A DNA stretch of 64,000 nucleotides from Mytilus trossulus (lineage: Eukaryota; Mollusca; Bivalvia; Mytilida; Mytilidae). Below, piece after piece: positions 49,063 through 60,800 of this stretch. The stretch lies in assembly GCF_036588685.1 (NCBI RefSeq), contig NC_086382.1:74063999-74127998 (forward strand), given 5' to 3'. How positions within the stretch are numbered: position 1 is the stretch's first letter; every line of letters starts with the position of its first letter. The notes below the pieces were generated by a model, which saw only the letters and a program-made list of their open reading frames with translations, searched no databases and was not told where the DNA came from. Both the position numbers and the translations under genes were made by a program.

Positions 49063-49627
49063 TTTTCTTCCTACTTCTTATTATGTTGTGCGCATGTTTT
49101 TGATTTTCAGAAAATGAATATGAAAGTTAATTATAGTAATGTTCAGGTACATTATAACTGTTGACTGACCTGATATATATAAGTCAATAAAGCATAGATG
49201 TGATGTATATTTCTTTAAATGCATTACTATCTTATAGATGCTAAATATATATTATGTGAAAATACAGATATGTATATCTTATAGTTATCTTGTTTCTTGC
49301 ATTTGATCGTTCGATACATCATATTCTGCATTGTAAAACAATGATTTGTATATAGACATCGGATCCTATCATCATGATCATGAATGTGTTACGTACACTT
49401 TGTTGTTAAGTCGCGTTTTTTTCGTTTATCAATAATTATGTTTTCCTTGGTTTTTTATATACAGTTAGTTTTGCGTGCTCTCGAAGAAAGTTAAACCAGA
49501 ATTGCACGTGGGTTTACGAAATATATTAAGCTTTGTTTTCTACTACAATATATTAAAATATTTGAAAAAAGAGATGGTGCATACAGATCGTCAGTCAATA
49601 AAAGAATATTTACTAAATAAGATATCA

Positions 49628-50423
49628 GGGGCCGGTTTCACGAAGCTATCCTAAGACATGTCATAAGATATATCTTAGGACATGTCTTATGATCCTCTTA
49701 TGACTATCCTAGGACATATCTCAGACCTCGTCTCGAAGCTGTCTTAGGATGATCTTAGCTAAGACATCCGAAACCTGTCGCAAGTTCTTTAAATTTTAAA
49801 TATAAAATTAATATGATTTACGGGAAACATCATGTAAATTTAGTATGTCTTACCACAAATTATTCTAAACGTATTGATTAATATAATGACATAATTTGCA
49901 AAATAAATATAAAAAAATAAAAGTAATTTATATATAAATGATCTTTAAACAATACATCAATATAAATATGAAATTTTTAATGCAAAATTAAGAAAAAATA
50001 ATATAAAATGATAACAAGTTTTTGGTATAAGTGAGTTGAATTCAGTTTCGACTTTAAAAAGGTTTCGGGATAAAATCGTGCAATCTTGATACAAATACAT
50101 CGAATTTTCATTGTTGACAAATCATGATAATCCGTCAATCTAAAAAGATAACGTTATAAGCAGGAACAGGAGAATAGATAATTAGATGATAATAAGATAT
50201 TATTTTTAATTAATATAAAAAATGAGTGTAATTTATATTAATAAACGTATAACTATCCTAAGACCATCATAAGACACCTCTCGCGTTGTCCTAACTTTAT
50301 GACCAACTTTAAGAGATGTCCTAATTTAGGACTACTTTGTGAAACCCACTTAGGACTAAGATATGTCGTAAGACCATCCTAAGACATGTCTTAGTCCTAA
50401 GACAGCTTCGTTAAACTGGGCCC
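49628..50423. mobile_element. 0.8-kb non-autonomous element with inverted ends, upstream of gene B
   Basis: Left end GGGGCCGGTTTCACGAAGCT and right end AGCTTCGTTAAACTGGGCCC are inverted copies with a few mismatches. Subterminal parts carry many short units of the form CCTAAGACATGTC or TAGGACATGTCTTA in both orientations, and the centre is AT-rich. No transposase ORF. It starts 566 bp upstream of the gene B start codon. Confidence 0.75.
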
Positions 50424-51404
50424 AGGTGTTTATCTCTTATGAATATTGACTATGGAAATTCAATGCAAAGCTACCGACACCTATATGCAATATAATTAAT
50501 GTGCACCCATCAATTTAATCTAGAAAAACCTAATCCCATTATCATCTGATCAGATATCATGGTAAACAAAACGTGTTGAAGCCAAACGCGAGGTGTGTTG
50601 AAGACCAAAAATCCAAACAACGTACGAAGCAAATGTTAAGTAAAACATGTACAGCTCTAACCACATGAACCGTTCATTTGTGTTTTCCAGGTGGATTGCA
50701 CATGTTCCATGTTAATAAGTTTTGGCGGTCGACGCAACAGGTTTAAGTTGCTTCTATTAAAGTTTATAGAATCCTTTTTTTTGTGTGTTTCTTTGTTTAC
50801 AAGAGTACTAACTTACAAAAATATCGAATTGATAAACAAAATATATAATTTGTATCATACTTATATTGACCCCCCTCTATAATTACAAGCTACTTTTGCA
50901 GAAGTACAGAACGAAGGGGAATAACACTTCACTAACAGTATACAGCTTACATAAGACAGAATTGATGCCTCGCAAACTTCATACAGATCCTTCTCATTAA
51001 CAAAACGAATGGCCTCTTCTTAATTGTTTAATGTCATTTTTTAAACGTTGATCATATGCTAGCTACTACAATATTGGCCTTGTCATATTTTAGATTTATG
51101 AGTTTGACTGTCCCTCTGGTATCTTTCGTCCCTCTTTTAATTGATGTTCATGCATGATCAAATTACACAAGATGCTGATGTTGTTGGCCTAGCAGTGATG
51201 CTATATATTTATCTTTTAATTTTCTTTTACATTATTGTAATTCTAGTATAATTTCTAATAGCCATAGATACAGCAATATTATTCAGCAGGAACAATATTC
51301 ACTTCTGTGTTGACTTGAGTTATCATTGATATGTTCATAATTATAAATTAACTGTTATCAACATTTTGAATTTTTGAAATACTAAGGCTTTAAGTCCGAC
51401 CTCG

Positions 51405-52090
51405 GGATTTGATTACCTTAGCTGTATTTGGCAAAACGTTTAGGAATTTTTTGGTCCTCAATGCTCTTCAACTTTTTACTTTATATGGCCTTTTTAACAT
51501 TTTTGGATTCGAGCGTCACTGATGATTCTTTTGTAGACGAAACGCGCGTCTGACGAATATATGAAATTTCAATCATGGCATCTATGATGAGTTTATCAAC
51601 TACGTCTTTAATGCTTTTCAATTTTGTACTTGTTTGGTTTTCTACCTTTTTTATTCTGAGCGTCACTGATGAGTCTTATGTTTACGAAACTCGTGTCTGG
51701 CTTATTAAATTATAAGCCTGGTACCTTTGATTACTATTAACATCACTGAGTCGATGCCGCTGCTGGGGGACGTTTAGTCCCCGCGGTTATCACTAGCCTA
51801 GTAGTCAGGACATCGGTGTTGAGATGAATATCAATTATATGGTAATTTTATTAATTACTGTTTACAAAAGTACCAATTATTCGAAATGATAAGGATTTTT
51901 TTTTTATCCCAGACATAGATATCCTTTGCCATATTTTGCACAATTTTTTGGAATTTTAGATCATTATGGTTTTCAACTTTGTACTTGTTTGGTTTTTGAA
52001 CTATTTTGATCTGAGCGTCACTGATGAGTCTAATGTAGACGAAATGCGCGTCTGGCGTGTTAAATTATTAGCCTGCACCTTTGATAAATA
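51405..52090 (+). repeat. Three copies of the CGCGTCTGG short repeat in 0.7 kb
   Basis: Copies at 51405-51570, 51595-51735 and 51905-52090, each with GAGCGTCACTGATGA followed by GACGAAACGCGCGTCTG or a variant. Spacings differ (about 190 and 310 bp) and sequences diverge, so they look like separate or old insertions, not a recent tandem array. Confidence 0.8.
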
Positions 52091-55000
52091 TTTGACGTCT
52101 TTGTACCAAATATTAAACTAAAAGAAAACATGTGATAGGTTGCAGACCAGAAAACAAATGAAAGGAATGCAATACTAAAGAGTTTCTTTCTACTTTGAAC
52201 GAAATTATATATATTTTTACCAAAAAGAAGTTTTTAGGTCGAAAATTGTTTATTGGGTTGTGTAAAAGTGTTGGAAGAAAAATTTAAAAGAGAACGATTT
52301 ACCATTTAAAACTCCTTTTGTTACTTCCATCTTTCAAAAAGCTCTATGATAGAGATGCGAAAGATAAACAAAAGAGACATGCTAAGTATTAAGTCGAAAA
52401 TAAACTGACAACGCCATGGTTTAAAAAGGAGAAAGACAAACCAACAAGTTAACAACAACACACAAAACACTACACGAAATAGACAACTCAGGGCTGAGCA
52501 ACAACTAGGGGTGATCTCAGGTGCTCCGGATTGGTACCATCCTGCTCCACATGTGGAACCGTTAGAGTTTCTCATGCCAGTACAATCCGAGTGATAAGTC
52601 TTTTTCCGTAAATCAAATCTTGTAGTTTGGACAATTGGGACATATCCGTCGTCATCTGTGAATCAGATATTCCTAAACGGTTGAATGACTCGTGATAGAC
52701 TCCGTTACAATTTTAAAGGGAGGATTTCAACTTCATTACTTAGAACGCATTGTTAAATAGGTCCATTGTGAGCATCAATCTTTTAAATGATTTTGTCATT
52801 GCTGTCATTTTCTAGAATTGAAATATAACATCTTTGGTGATTAGTTTATTATTCGAATATAAACATTGATGAAACAGGATGAAGTGAAAGTAAGATAAAT
52901 GTAAAGGAAAAGGAAAAATCGTAATTCAGATTCTACAAAAAAAAACGTGAGAGACAAAATAAGTAATGATAAATCTATTAATTAATTAAAGTAACATTTA
53001 TTGATATAATGATTATTGGTATTAATTGCCACTTTCAGCATTATTATTTTGATCAGACTTCAATCTTTGCGACAGCCTAACGAACAATTGCCTTTCGCCT
53101 ATAAACTGACAATCCTTTAGGGTCAGTTCAGATTGGAGCTTAAACCACGTCATGAGCAGGGTTTAATTGCACAGACTCATTGTTAAAATGATAGTGATAC
53201 AACAGAAACTAAAATAAAAAAAATACTGCACTCTGATGACATTTCAAAATGGAAAGTCCCTTATAAGATGGCAAAATGTACAGTAATAGGGGTATAGCAG
53301 TCAACATTGAGTTTAATCTTAATCACTTTAAAAACTTTCTTAGAACACTCTGCTACTGAATTAATTTTTCATATTTTTACAAAATCAATAAAGAAGACAT
53401 CAAGACTGGTTTTCATTACTCACCATCATTTGATTTTATCCAATATTTTTTGGGTAGACACATCTTATTGTAAAAAGCTCATTGGGCAAACTTTCATTCT
53501 TTATATCATCATGATCATCTGTAAAAAGGGCAACTATAAATGACTACAATATATGCAAAAATTCTTATATTGAAATAGATGTTGTCTGTAATCTGCATTC
53601 TTATGCATCAATACTTCAAACTATTTTTCCAAATTACCATATGCAGAAATCATGGAAATATTTAAATGTGTGCTAAAAATGTTTAATACTTAATGTTAAA
53701 TGCATTTTTACTACGAAAACTGTGTATTACAGATATTAAAAAAGCGTTCAAGTAACAAAAGCGGGACAACTGACAAACGAACGGACGCACAGACCGAAAA
53801 CATAATGCCCCTAAATTGGCATTGAAATATATCAAACGAATGGATAGCAACTGTCATAATCCTAAGTCGGTACAGGCATTTTCTGATGTACAAAGATGTG
53901 GATAAACCTGATTGTATGGCAAAAGGTTCCTAAGATTTCTCCAGTAGGCATGAGATACTTCCTAATCGGTGTTATGAAAACAAAACAAATCAGATCAGGG
54001 CATGAATGTGATACACTGTTTAACTACACAGGAAATGTAAATTACCTCAAAAGTGCACAGATAATTGTATATAACCTTCAAACTACAGAGACATTAATAT
54101 AATATATAAATTTGTTTTTTCCTTTAATATGTAGAAACAAATATTGAGAACATGCTTATTGTTAAATGATTGCATGAAATGAATATTGGTTTGTAATTTT
54201 TGTTATTATCTTGGGCATAATTATTATAGCTTGTAAAAGTTTACTAAATATTTTTTATGAGTATAGTTTCAATATCTTGCTTACAGTGCTATAGAGCGTT
54301 TCGATATAATTTCTTTGGACTAGTTATCAATAAATATACCCTCAACTACAAATGCTAAACTTACTAGTGGGAATATACGTAATAATTTCCTTTATTGCAG
54401 TTCGGGTAAATTACTTGTGATTGTTAATTCTGTTATGTGCAAGTGGCGAACCCTTATATATATATATGTATTACGTTACGTCTACTATCAATGGTATTGT
54501 ATTTAATTGTTTCTTTTGATAAAATACCAGTAAAAATGTCATGTGTGCAATACATTTGTAATACATTTCACTACTGATCCTGTGGATATTCCTAACCCTC
54601 TATGGCTCTGAACGGAATCAGCAGCAAACCATACAACTTATAATGTTTGGATAGCAATAAGTAAAATTTAATGTTAATAGAAATTTAATCTGAAAGTACA
54701 CAACTTGAAGAAAAAAGAGCCACCTTCTGTATGTGCTTGTCCCAAGTCGTGAGTCTGCAATTCAGTGGTTGTCTTTATTGCTCAGATCCAATTTTGATTT
54801 CTTATTTTGCACATAATCAGAGTGATTTTTGTCTTATTTTAATTGTTCTACATTTGTCACTTTAAAGCCTTTTATGGCTTGCTATGGGGTATGTGTTCTG
54901 CCAATTGTTGAAGTTCATATGGTGACCTGCAGTTGCTAACGTGGTATGTAAGTTGGTCTCTGGTGGAAAGTTATCTCAATGGCAATCCTACAACATATTG

Positions 55001-55554
55001 TTATTCTTATATTACAATAAGGGTATAGAACAGAACATTGGTTACATACATGGTCTCTTTTAATATGAGTATTTACTAGGAAACGAATGGTAAAGAACAA
55101 TACATTTGCCATTAATACATCAATTGTTCTGACCATTACTAAACTGAAATCTCCTTCTTCTTTGAAACTAAGTTTTGACATTTTAATAAATCTTCTATCA
55201 AAAATATAATAATTGAGATCGAAAATTGTTTACTTAGTTGTGTGATAAGTGTTGCTTAAATTAAGCTTTCTGTCAATAAACACATAAAAGAGGATGAACT
55301 TCCGATTAAAACTCATTTATCCCAACACTCTAACGAAAATTACCACATCCAAAATTATAACTCGAAGACAAAGGATCAAACTACATTACAAACAAACTGT
55401 AGACTAAGCAACATAAATCTTATAAAAAATTGCCAATGAAAAGTAGTGAAAAACAAAACGAATGATTGACTGAATGAATATTTGTATTAAATGCCACTTT
55501 CACAACTATCGACAAGGAGGAGGTCTAGTTGCCTTAAGCTTTAATGAAAATAAA

Positions 55555-55740
55555 CTCATCATAGATACCAGGACTAAATTTAGTATATACGCCAGATGCG
55601 TGTTTCGTCTACAAAAGACTCATCAGTGACGCTTGAATCCAAAAAAGTTAAAAAGGCCAAATATTGTACGAAGTTGAAGAGCATTAAGTACCAAAATGCC
55701 TAAAAGTTTTGCCAAATTCAGCTATGAAAACATCAATACT
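55555..55740 (-). repeat. Inverted copy of the CGCGTCTGG short repeat
   Basis: CATAGATACCAGGACTAAAT, CCAGATGCGTGTTTCGTCTA and CTCATCAGTGACGCTTGAAT are the reverse strand of the family seen at 30525-30670. Confidence 0.8.
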
Positions 55741-57239
55741 AGTCAAGCCAGATTGAGTAGGGTTTGACAGCACAACATCGGTGTTGAAAGTTAGTGATAC
55801 AGTATATGACATACTTAGACCACTGTACCAATGAGGCTCATAACCAAAAAATAGCTTGAAATCAAAGACTTAAAACACTAATTTAGTACTTTATTAATTT
55901 GATAATCTGTGGACAAAATGTTTCGTTTTAAATTGTGTTTTATAACATACATTCTAATTGTCATCAGCGTAATATTTAGTCTTAGAATATTCATGCTGCT
56001 TTAATTGATTATTGTGTGATATTACTAGATAGAAATAAAGCTTTATAAATATATAGGATATACATAATGAATTATACATTTAAAAAAATAAACATTTGTG
56101 TATTTGTGGTAAAATAAATCCCTATACTTAATTTCATATATTCTATGTTATCAATATAGTTACTTATAGAATAGTTAATGACTGTTTTTTGTAGCTTTCC
56201 ATCATTAGATAACATCCAATATATTTTGCATATACAAAAAGCAAATAGGACAAACTTTCATTCTTAATATCATTTGTAGAATAGACAACATTATCAATAG
56301 AACATATTCAATATAGACATGTATGATCTGCATGTAATCTGAAATCTAATGCATTAATACTTCAAACTTATTTTTTTCATATTTACCATATAATTATGTG
56401 GAAATTATAATTCAATCATCAATTCATGTAAATTTGTGTAGGAAATGTTTACTATTTTACTTTGTATTTTTACAACCAAAACTGTCTGTTACAGGCATAG
56501 AAAAGACATTTTTAAAGGTACAATAGCAGATGATACATATTTTATCTTTAACAATCAAAACTTAAATAAAACAAATATTTTTCTAGACAAAAATATTGAA
56601 ACATGTTTAGATTATGTACGATATAAAAACATAGTTATATAGCGGTATACTTCTGTTGCCTTTATTCATGTCAATGATAAGTACAGCAATCAAAGGACAT
56701 ATAATTAAAACAACATCTAGAAGTACAAATATGGTCCTCAACAGTAATATAATTGTTTTCAATCTCTGCTGATCATATAGAAAAGGGTTTCATATGAAAT
56801 ACAGTTTGGTTTACTTTTGCAGACTTGTCAGATTAATAGTAATATCATTCAGGTATATATAGTAACTGAGATTAAAATTTAGAAATTTACAGCTTAAAAA
56901 TGTATTATTTGATAAATTCTAAAAGGGTTTCTATCTTTGTTCAAATATTCAAAATGATACATCAAATCAATATTACTAATTCTGATTAGACTGGTCTGTC
57001 AGCATACTAGGTAGAATTGAGAATGGAAATGGGAAATGTGTTAAAGAGACAACAACCAGACCACAGAAAAAACATAGGTATACTGTTCTGAAAAAATTCT
57101 CATTTAACCATACATTTGTATTCTGGAAAAAAAAGTTGGGCACTGACGCTCATGCAACCAGATCTAAAGGCAGAATCAGGAGACATGAATCTAAAATGAA
57201 TGTACAATGTAGTAATTGTTTAAATAAAAAAAGAACAAG

Positions 57240-57480
57240 AATGTGTCCATCGTACAAGGATGTCCCACTCCCACTATCATTTTATATGTTCAGCAGACCA
57301 TGAAATTGCGGTCAAAACTCTTACTTGGCATTAAAAATAAGAAAGATCATATCATAGGGAACATGTGTAAGATCATCATAAACTACCTTGACCAAATGCT
57401 TTAACCTGAAGGACCAATAACTTAAACTGAAGGGGGGAAGACAGAAGAACAAACAGACACACAGACTAAAAACATAATGC
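57240..57480 (+). repeat. Mussel interspersed repeat (ATGTGTCCATCGTACAAGGA)
   Basis: Recognised from memory as a common mussel repeat: ATGTGTCCATCGTACAAGGA, CATATCATAGGGAACATGTG and CTTTAACCTGAAGG, ending CACACAGACTAAAAACATAA. A terminal fragment lies at 53755-53825. Confidence 0.65.
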
Positions 57481-57597
57481 CACTAGCTTGGGCTTGAAAA
57501 TGAATCCATAATCGATTTTTTTAATTATTGTATTCCATTTATATACCAAGAAATAGGATAATAAATGGAAATTCGTTTTAAGCATGAGTTAAAGTGA

Positions 57598-57603
57598 TTT
57601 ATT
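57598..57603 (-). promoter_or_regulatory. Candidate polyadenylation signal of gene A
   Basis: Reads AATAAA on the minus strand, about 207 nt after the gene A stop codon. In DNA this AT-rich a chance hexamer is quite possible, so this is only a candidate. Confidence 0.3.
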
Positions 57604-57809
57604 CTCCCTGCTTTGATGGTCATAATTTGCAACAAATCTCTTGTCTAACAACATTTGAAGAAATATTGATAACACTAGAAAAAAAACATCTATGTATAAG
57701 TATTTCTCTACCTAGTTTATATGTAAAAGTAAATAAAAGAAGTATATATTGAGTCATTTAATATCTTGATGTTTCTCTTTAAATATAAAATTATAAAGTT
57801 TTGGTATCA

Positions 57810-60800
57810 TTATTTCCTCTTGAAAGTAACCAGATATTCTGGAAAAGCTTGTGAATCATGAAAAATCACAAACATGATTGGATTGCTCACACTATTAGTA
57901 ACTGTGTCATATAAAATATGGCTTCCAGCAGCTCCCTTTTTGGCTGGTGGTACTTTCATACCATGGGCACCTGGGCAGTACTCTCCTGTCAGGACTCTAC
58001 ACAAAAACATTCTTTTATGTCCATGTGTATCAGGCCTTGAATATGTATCATTGATTGAATAATTGACATTTACTGCAAAATATACACCAGCACCCAAAGC
58101 AGTAGCTGAAATAAAAATATAAAAATAAGGATGATGCCAATAAAACCATATACCAAGGAAGATGTTAATTATGTAAGGTCTTTAACAGCATTAATTCATA
58201 TATCATTTAATATGGTCAGCTATACACTTTTTTTGAGAACAGAAAGTTTAGTATAAATCAGTCTATCAGTACATGGCAGTAACAGCAAGTTGTAGTAAGG
58301 AACAAATATATATAACTAACTACTGTAGAATCTAGAGATACAGTGTTCTAGCCTGCATCTTCAAGAATGTCTACTATTTTGATAAAATTATCATAAAAGA
58401 ACAATTACTCTAGTTAACTGACATTTTCAGTCATGTTGAATAATTTGTAGATCTTGTTCTGCTGGTTACGTTTGTTTTTTAAAATAATTACACCTTATGT
58501 AAGAATCCTGGATTTTGATTGGTTGATAGCTAGTGTATTTTTCACCAATTCACTGTAATAAAATTAAAATCGTCCATTTTTTAACGCCCCTGGGGTATTT
58601 GCCAAAAGAATATGCCTTTTTTACCCTCTCTGCCGTGGTATTTGCCAAAAAATACTCTAGCAGACTGGACGCTTGTAACATCACGTAACATCACGATCAT
58701 AAATGCATTTTCAAGTGAACATTAACATTTGGTGTAATTAAACAGATATAGCATGTTCTTGAGGGGTATTTGCGAAAAAAATACCAGTCTTGAGAATGAA
58801 TTTCCCTCAATTTTGCACCAGGTGTTCTGAAAATATCAATCAATTAGGTAAGAGCATACATGTGATGCAATGTTTAACTTTACAGAGACATATATAGTAC
58901 TTAACTTTTTATTTTGCTCTAAAAATGTTGAATTAATTAAGAAACAAATGCTAATGATAATGATTGCATGAATTCAATATCTAATTGTTATTTTTTTTCA
59001 GGTGTAAGTAGAATTATTATAGCCTAAATATAGGTTTTGTTTTCAAGTTTGGTTGTACCATAAAATAAAGGGGGAAAAAGGAAAAAAGAAACGTATTTTA
59101 CACAGAATAGCCCATCCCAATTTTTATGGTGCTGTTGTTTACCGTGCCTGAAAATTTAGATATGATCCAGTTAAACTTATCAACACTTATAATATTAATT
59201 CTATAATGGTCTTGGAATATTGATTTCATTTGTAATATGGGGCAGGTATTACTTGTGAAAAGGGATGAAGTTCATATTATGTTTAATAACAAAAATTTAA
59301 AAATATTTTAATATTGGAAAAGAAACAGAAATAGCAGCAAAACCAAAGTTTGTCCTGTTGTTATCCTGCAATCAAACCAGGATCATACTCATACCTGCCA
59401 ACTTTTCAAAACGCCCATGGGGGTTTTACGTGCAGGATGGCTGTCATAGTCCTTAAAAACCTTCAAGGGGGCCTGCAAATACATTTTAATGTTGTTTTTT
59501 TACTTCTTCATACTTATATAAGCCTAGTCATTGTAAAACTAATTGCTATGTTTTAATTGTGGACAAAATTGCTCTTTCAAAATTTAAATTTGGGAGCCTC
59601 CATGGGGGAAATCCCCTGCAAATAGTGACAGTTGGCAGGTATGATCATTCTGCAATTAAATAAGATAGAAAAAAGCCATCTTGCATGGTTCTTATTGCTA
59701 TCAAATAGCTAACTTTTAGTCATATCTGTTTTTGTTTATTTGAAAAATCAGTCGTCATGTTACAAATTTCATACCATTTTTTCCACAGTAACTTCTGTTA
59801 AATCCATATCTTTGTATACTATCAAGAGCATCTACTGAGAACCCATGCCAAAGAGGTCTTTCATTCTGGACTGTCTTAGGATTGGTATCATCCATAGACT
59901 TCTTCTTGGCAATAAATTGTTGGTAAAGTACTTTGTTCTGGATTCTTTCAACCTAAAATTTTTACATAAAACTGACTAATTCTATAAATAAAGGCAACAG
60001 TAGTATACCACTGTTCAAAACTCATAAATCCATGGACAAAAAACAAAATCGTGGTAACAAACTAAAACCGAGGGAAACGGTTTTTTGAAGAAAAAAACAG
60101 GTTTCACATAAATAAATTCTGTGAATAAAAGGTAGGTATTAAAAACACTAGATGTGTCAGAACACAAATTGGCCCATTTCCATAAAAAAAAATTGCAATT
60201 TCAACAACACAAACATGAATGGATAGTATCCAGCTCTCAAGACCAATACTAGTTTAATGAAATAGTAGTTAAATTTCAAACTATCATCAAACAGGATGTG
60301 GATGTAGTGAAGATTTAACAAGATGTGTTGAAACTACATGAAAATCTAATTGGCTTTAACTGGAGTCTATGAGTTATATGTTACATTAACAGAATTTGGA
60401 AGCATTAAAAAGATTTTGTGAAATTTTGATCTCTCTTTTTTAGCATGTAATTATCTTTTAAAAGAGGACAGTGCCATCACATTTGGAGTTATTTAAAGAT
60501 AACTACATATCCTTCTAAACTTGCCTTCACAAATTCTACATTTGCCCCAGCTGTACTCAAAAATTTAGCAGTAACATCTTTGTATTCTTGGTCTTTGGGT
60601 TGTAATTGCACTACTTTCAAATTCTCTTTTTCATCCATGGGAACCCATGTCATTGGCGGTTCATATGCTTGGTCTAAAGGAAGAAAATAAACAACCTGCT
60701 AGTATTTATTGCATGTTTACAAATCAAAGATATTATATATATTTAGATACTTGGTATTAACAAGGATACTTTGGTTTATCATGTATAATTAATAATAGAA

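Larger units (their letters stand above)
50424..57809. other. Intergenic stretch between genes A and B: repeats, no gene recognised
   Basis: Holds four copies of the CGCGTCTGG family (51405-51570, 51595-51735, 51905-52090, and 55555-55740 reversed), the reversed GGAGCACCTG repeat (52360-52600), fragments of the CTCGGAGTTC family, and a mussel repeat at 57240-57480. None of the ORFs (for example 52321-52575, 53307-53543, 56445-56642) shows a domain or splice context. Any gene B promoter would lie at its left end. Confidence 0.6.

Noticed and set aside
52321..52575. 84-codon minus-strand ORF with hydrophobic segments
   Set aside because: It is the reversed GGAGCACCTG repeat, shared with 9345-10710 and 27760-27960.
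57874..58062. 62-codon plus-strand ORF
   Set aside because: Antisense to the terminal ART exon of gene A.
58490..58810. Recurrent GGTATTTGCCAAAA segments, considered as a short tandem element
   Set aside because: Only three or four loose matches; too weak to define an element, though it may be an old repeat.
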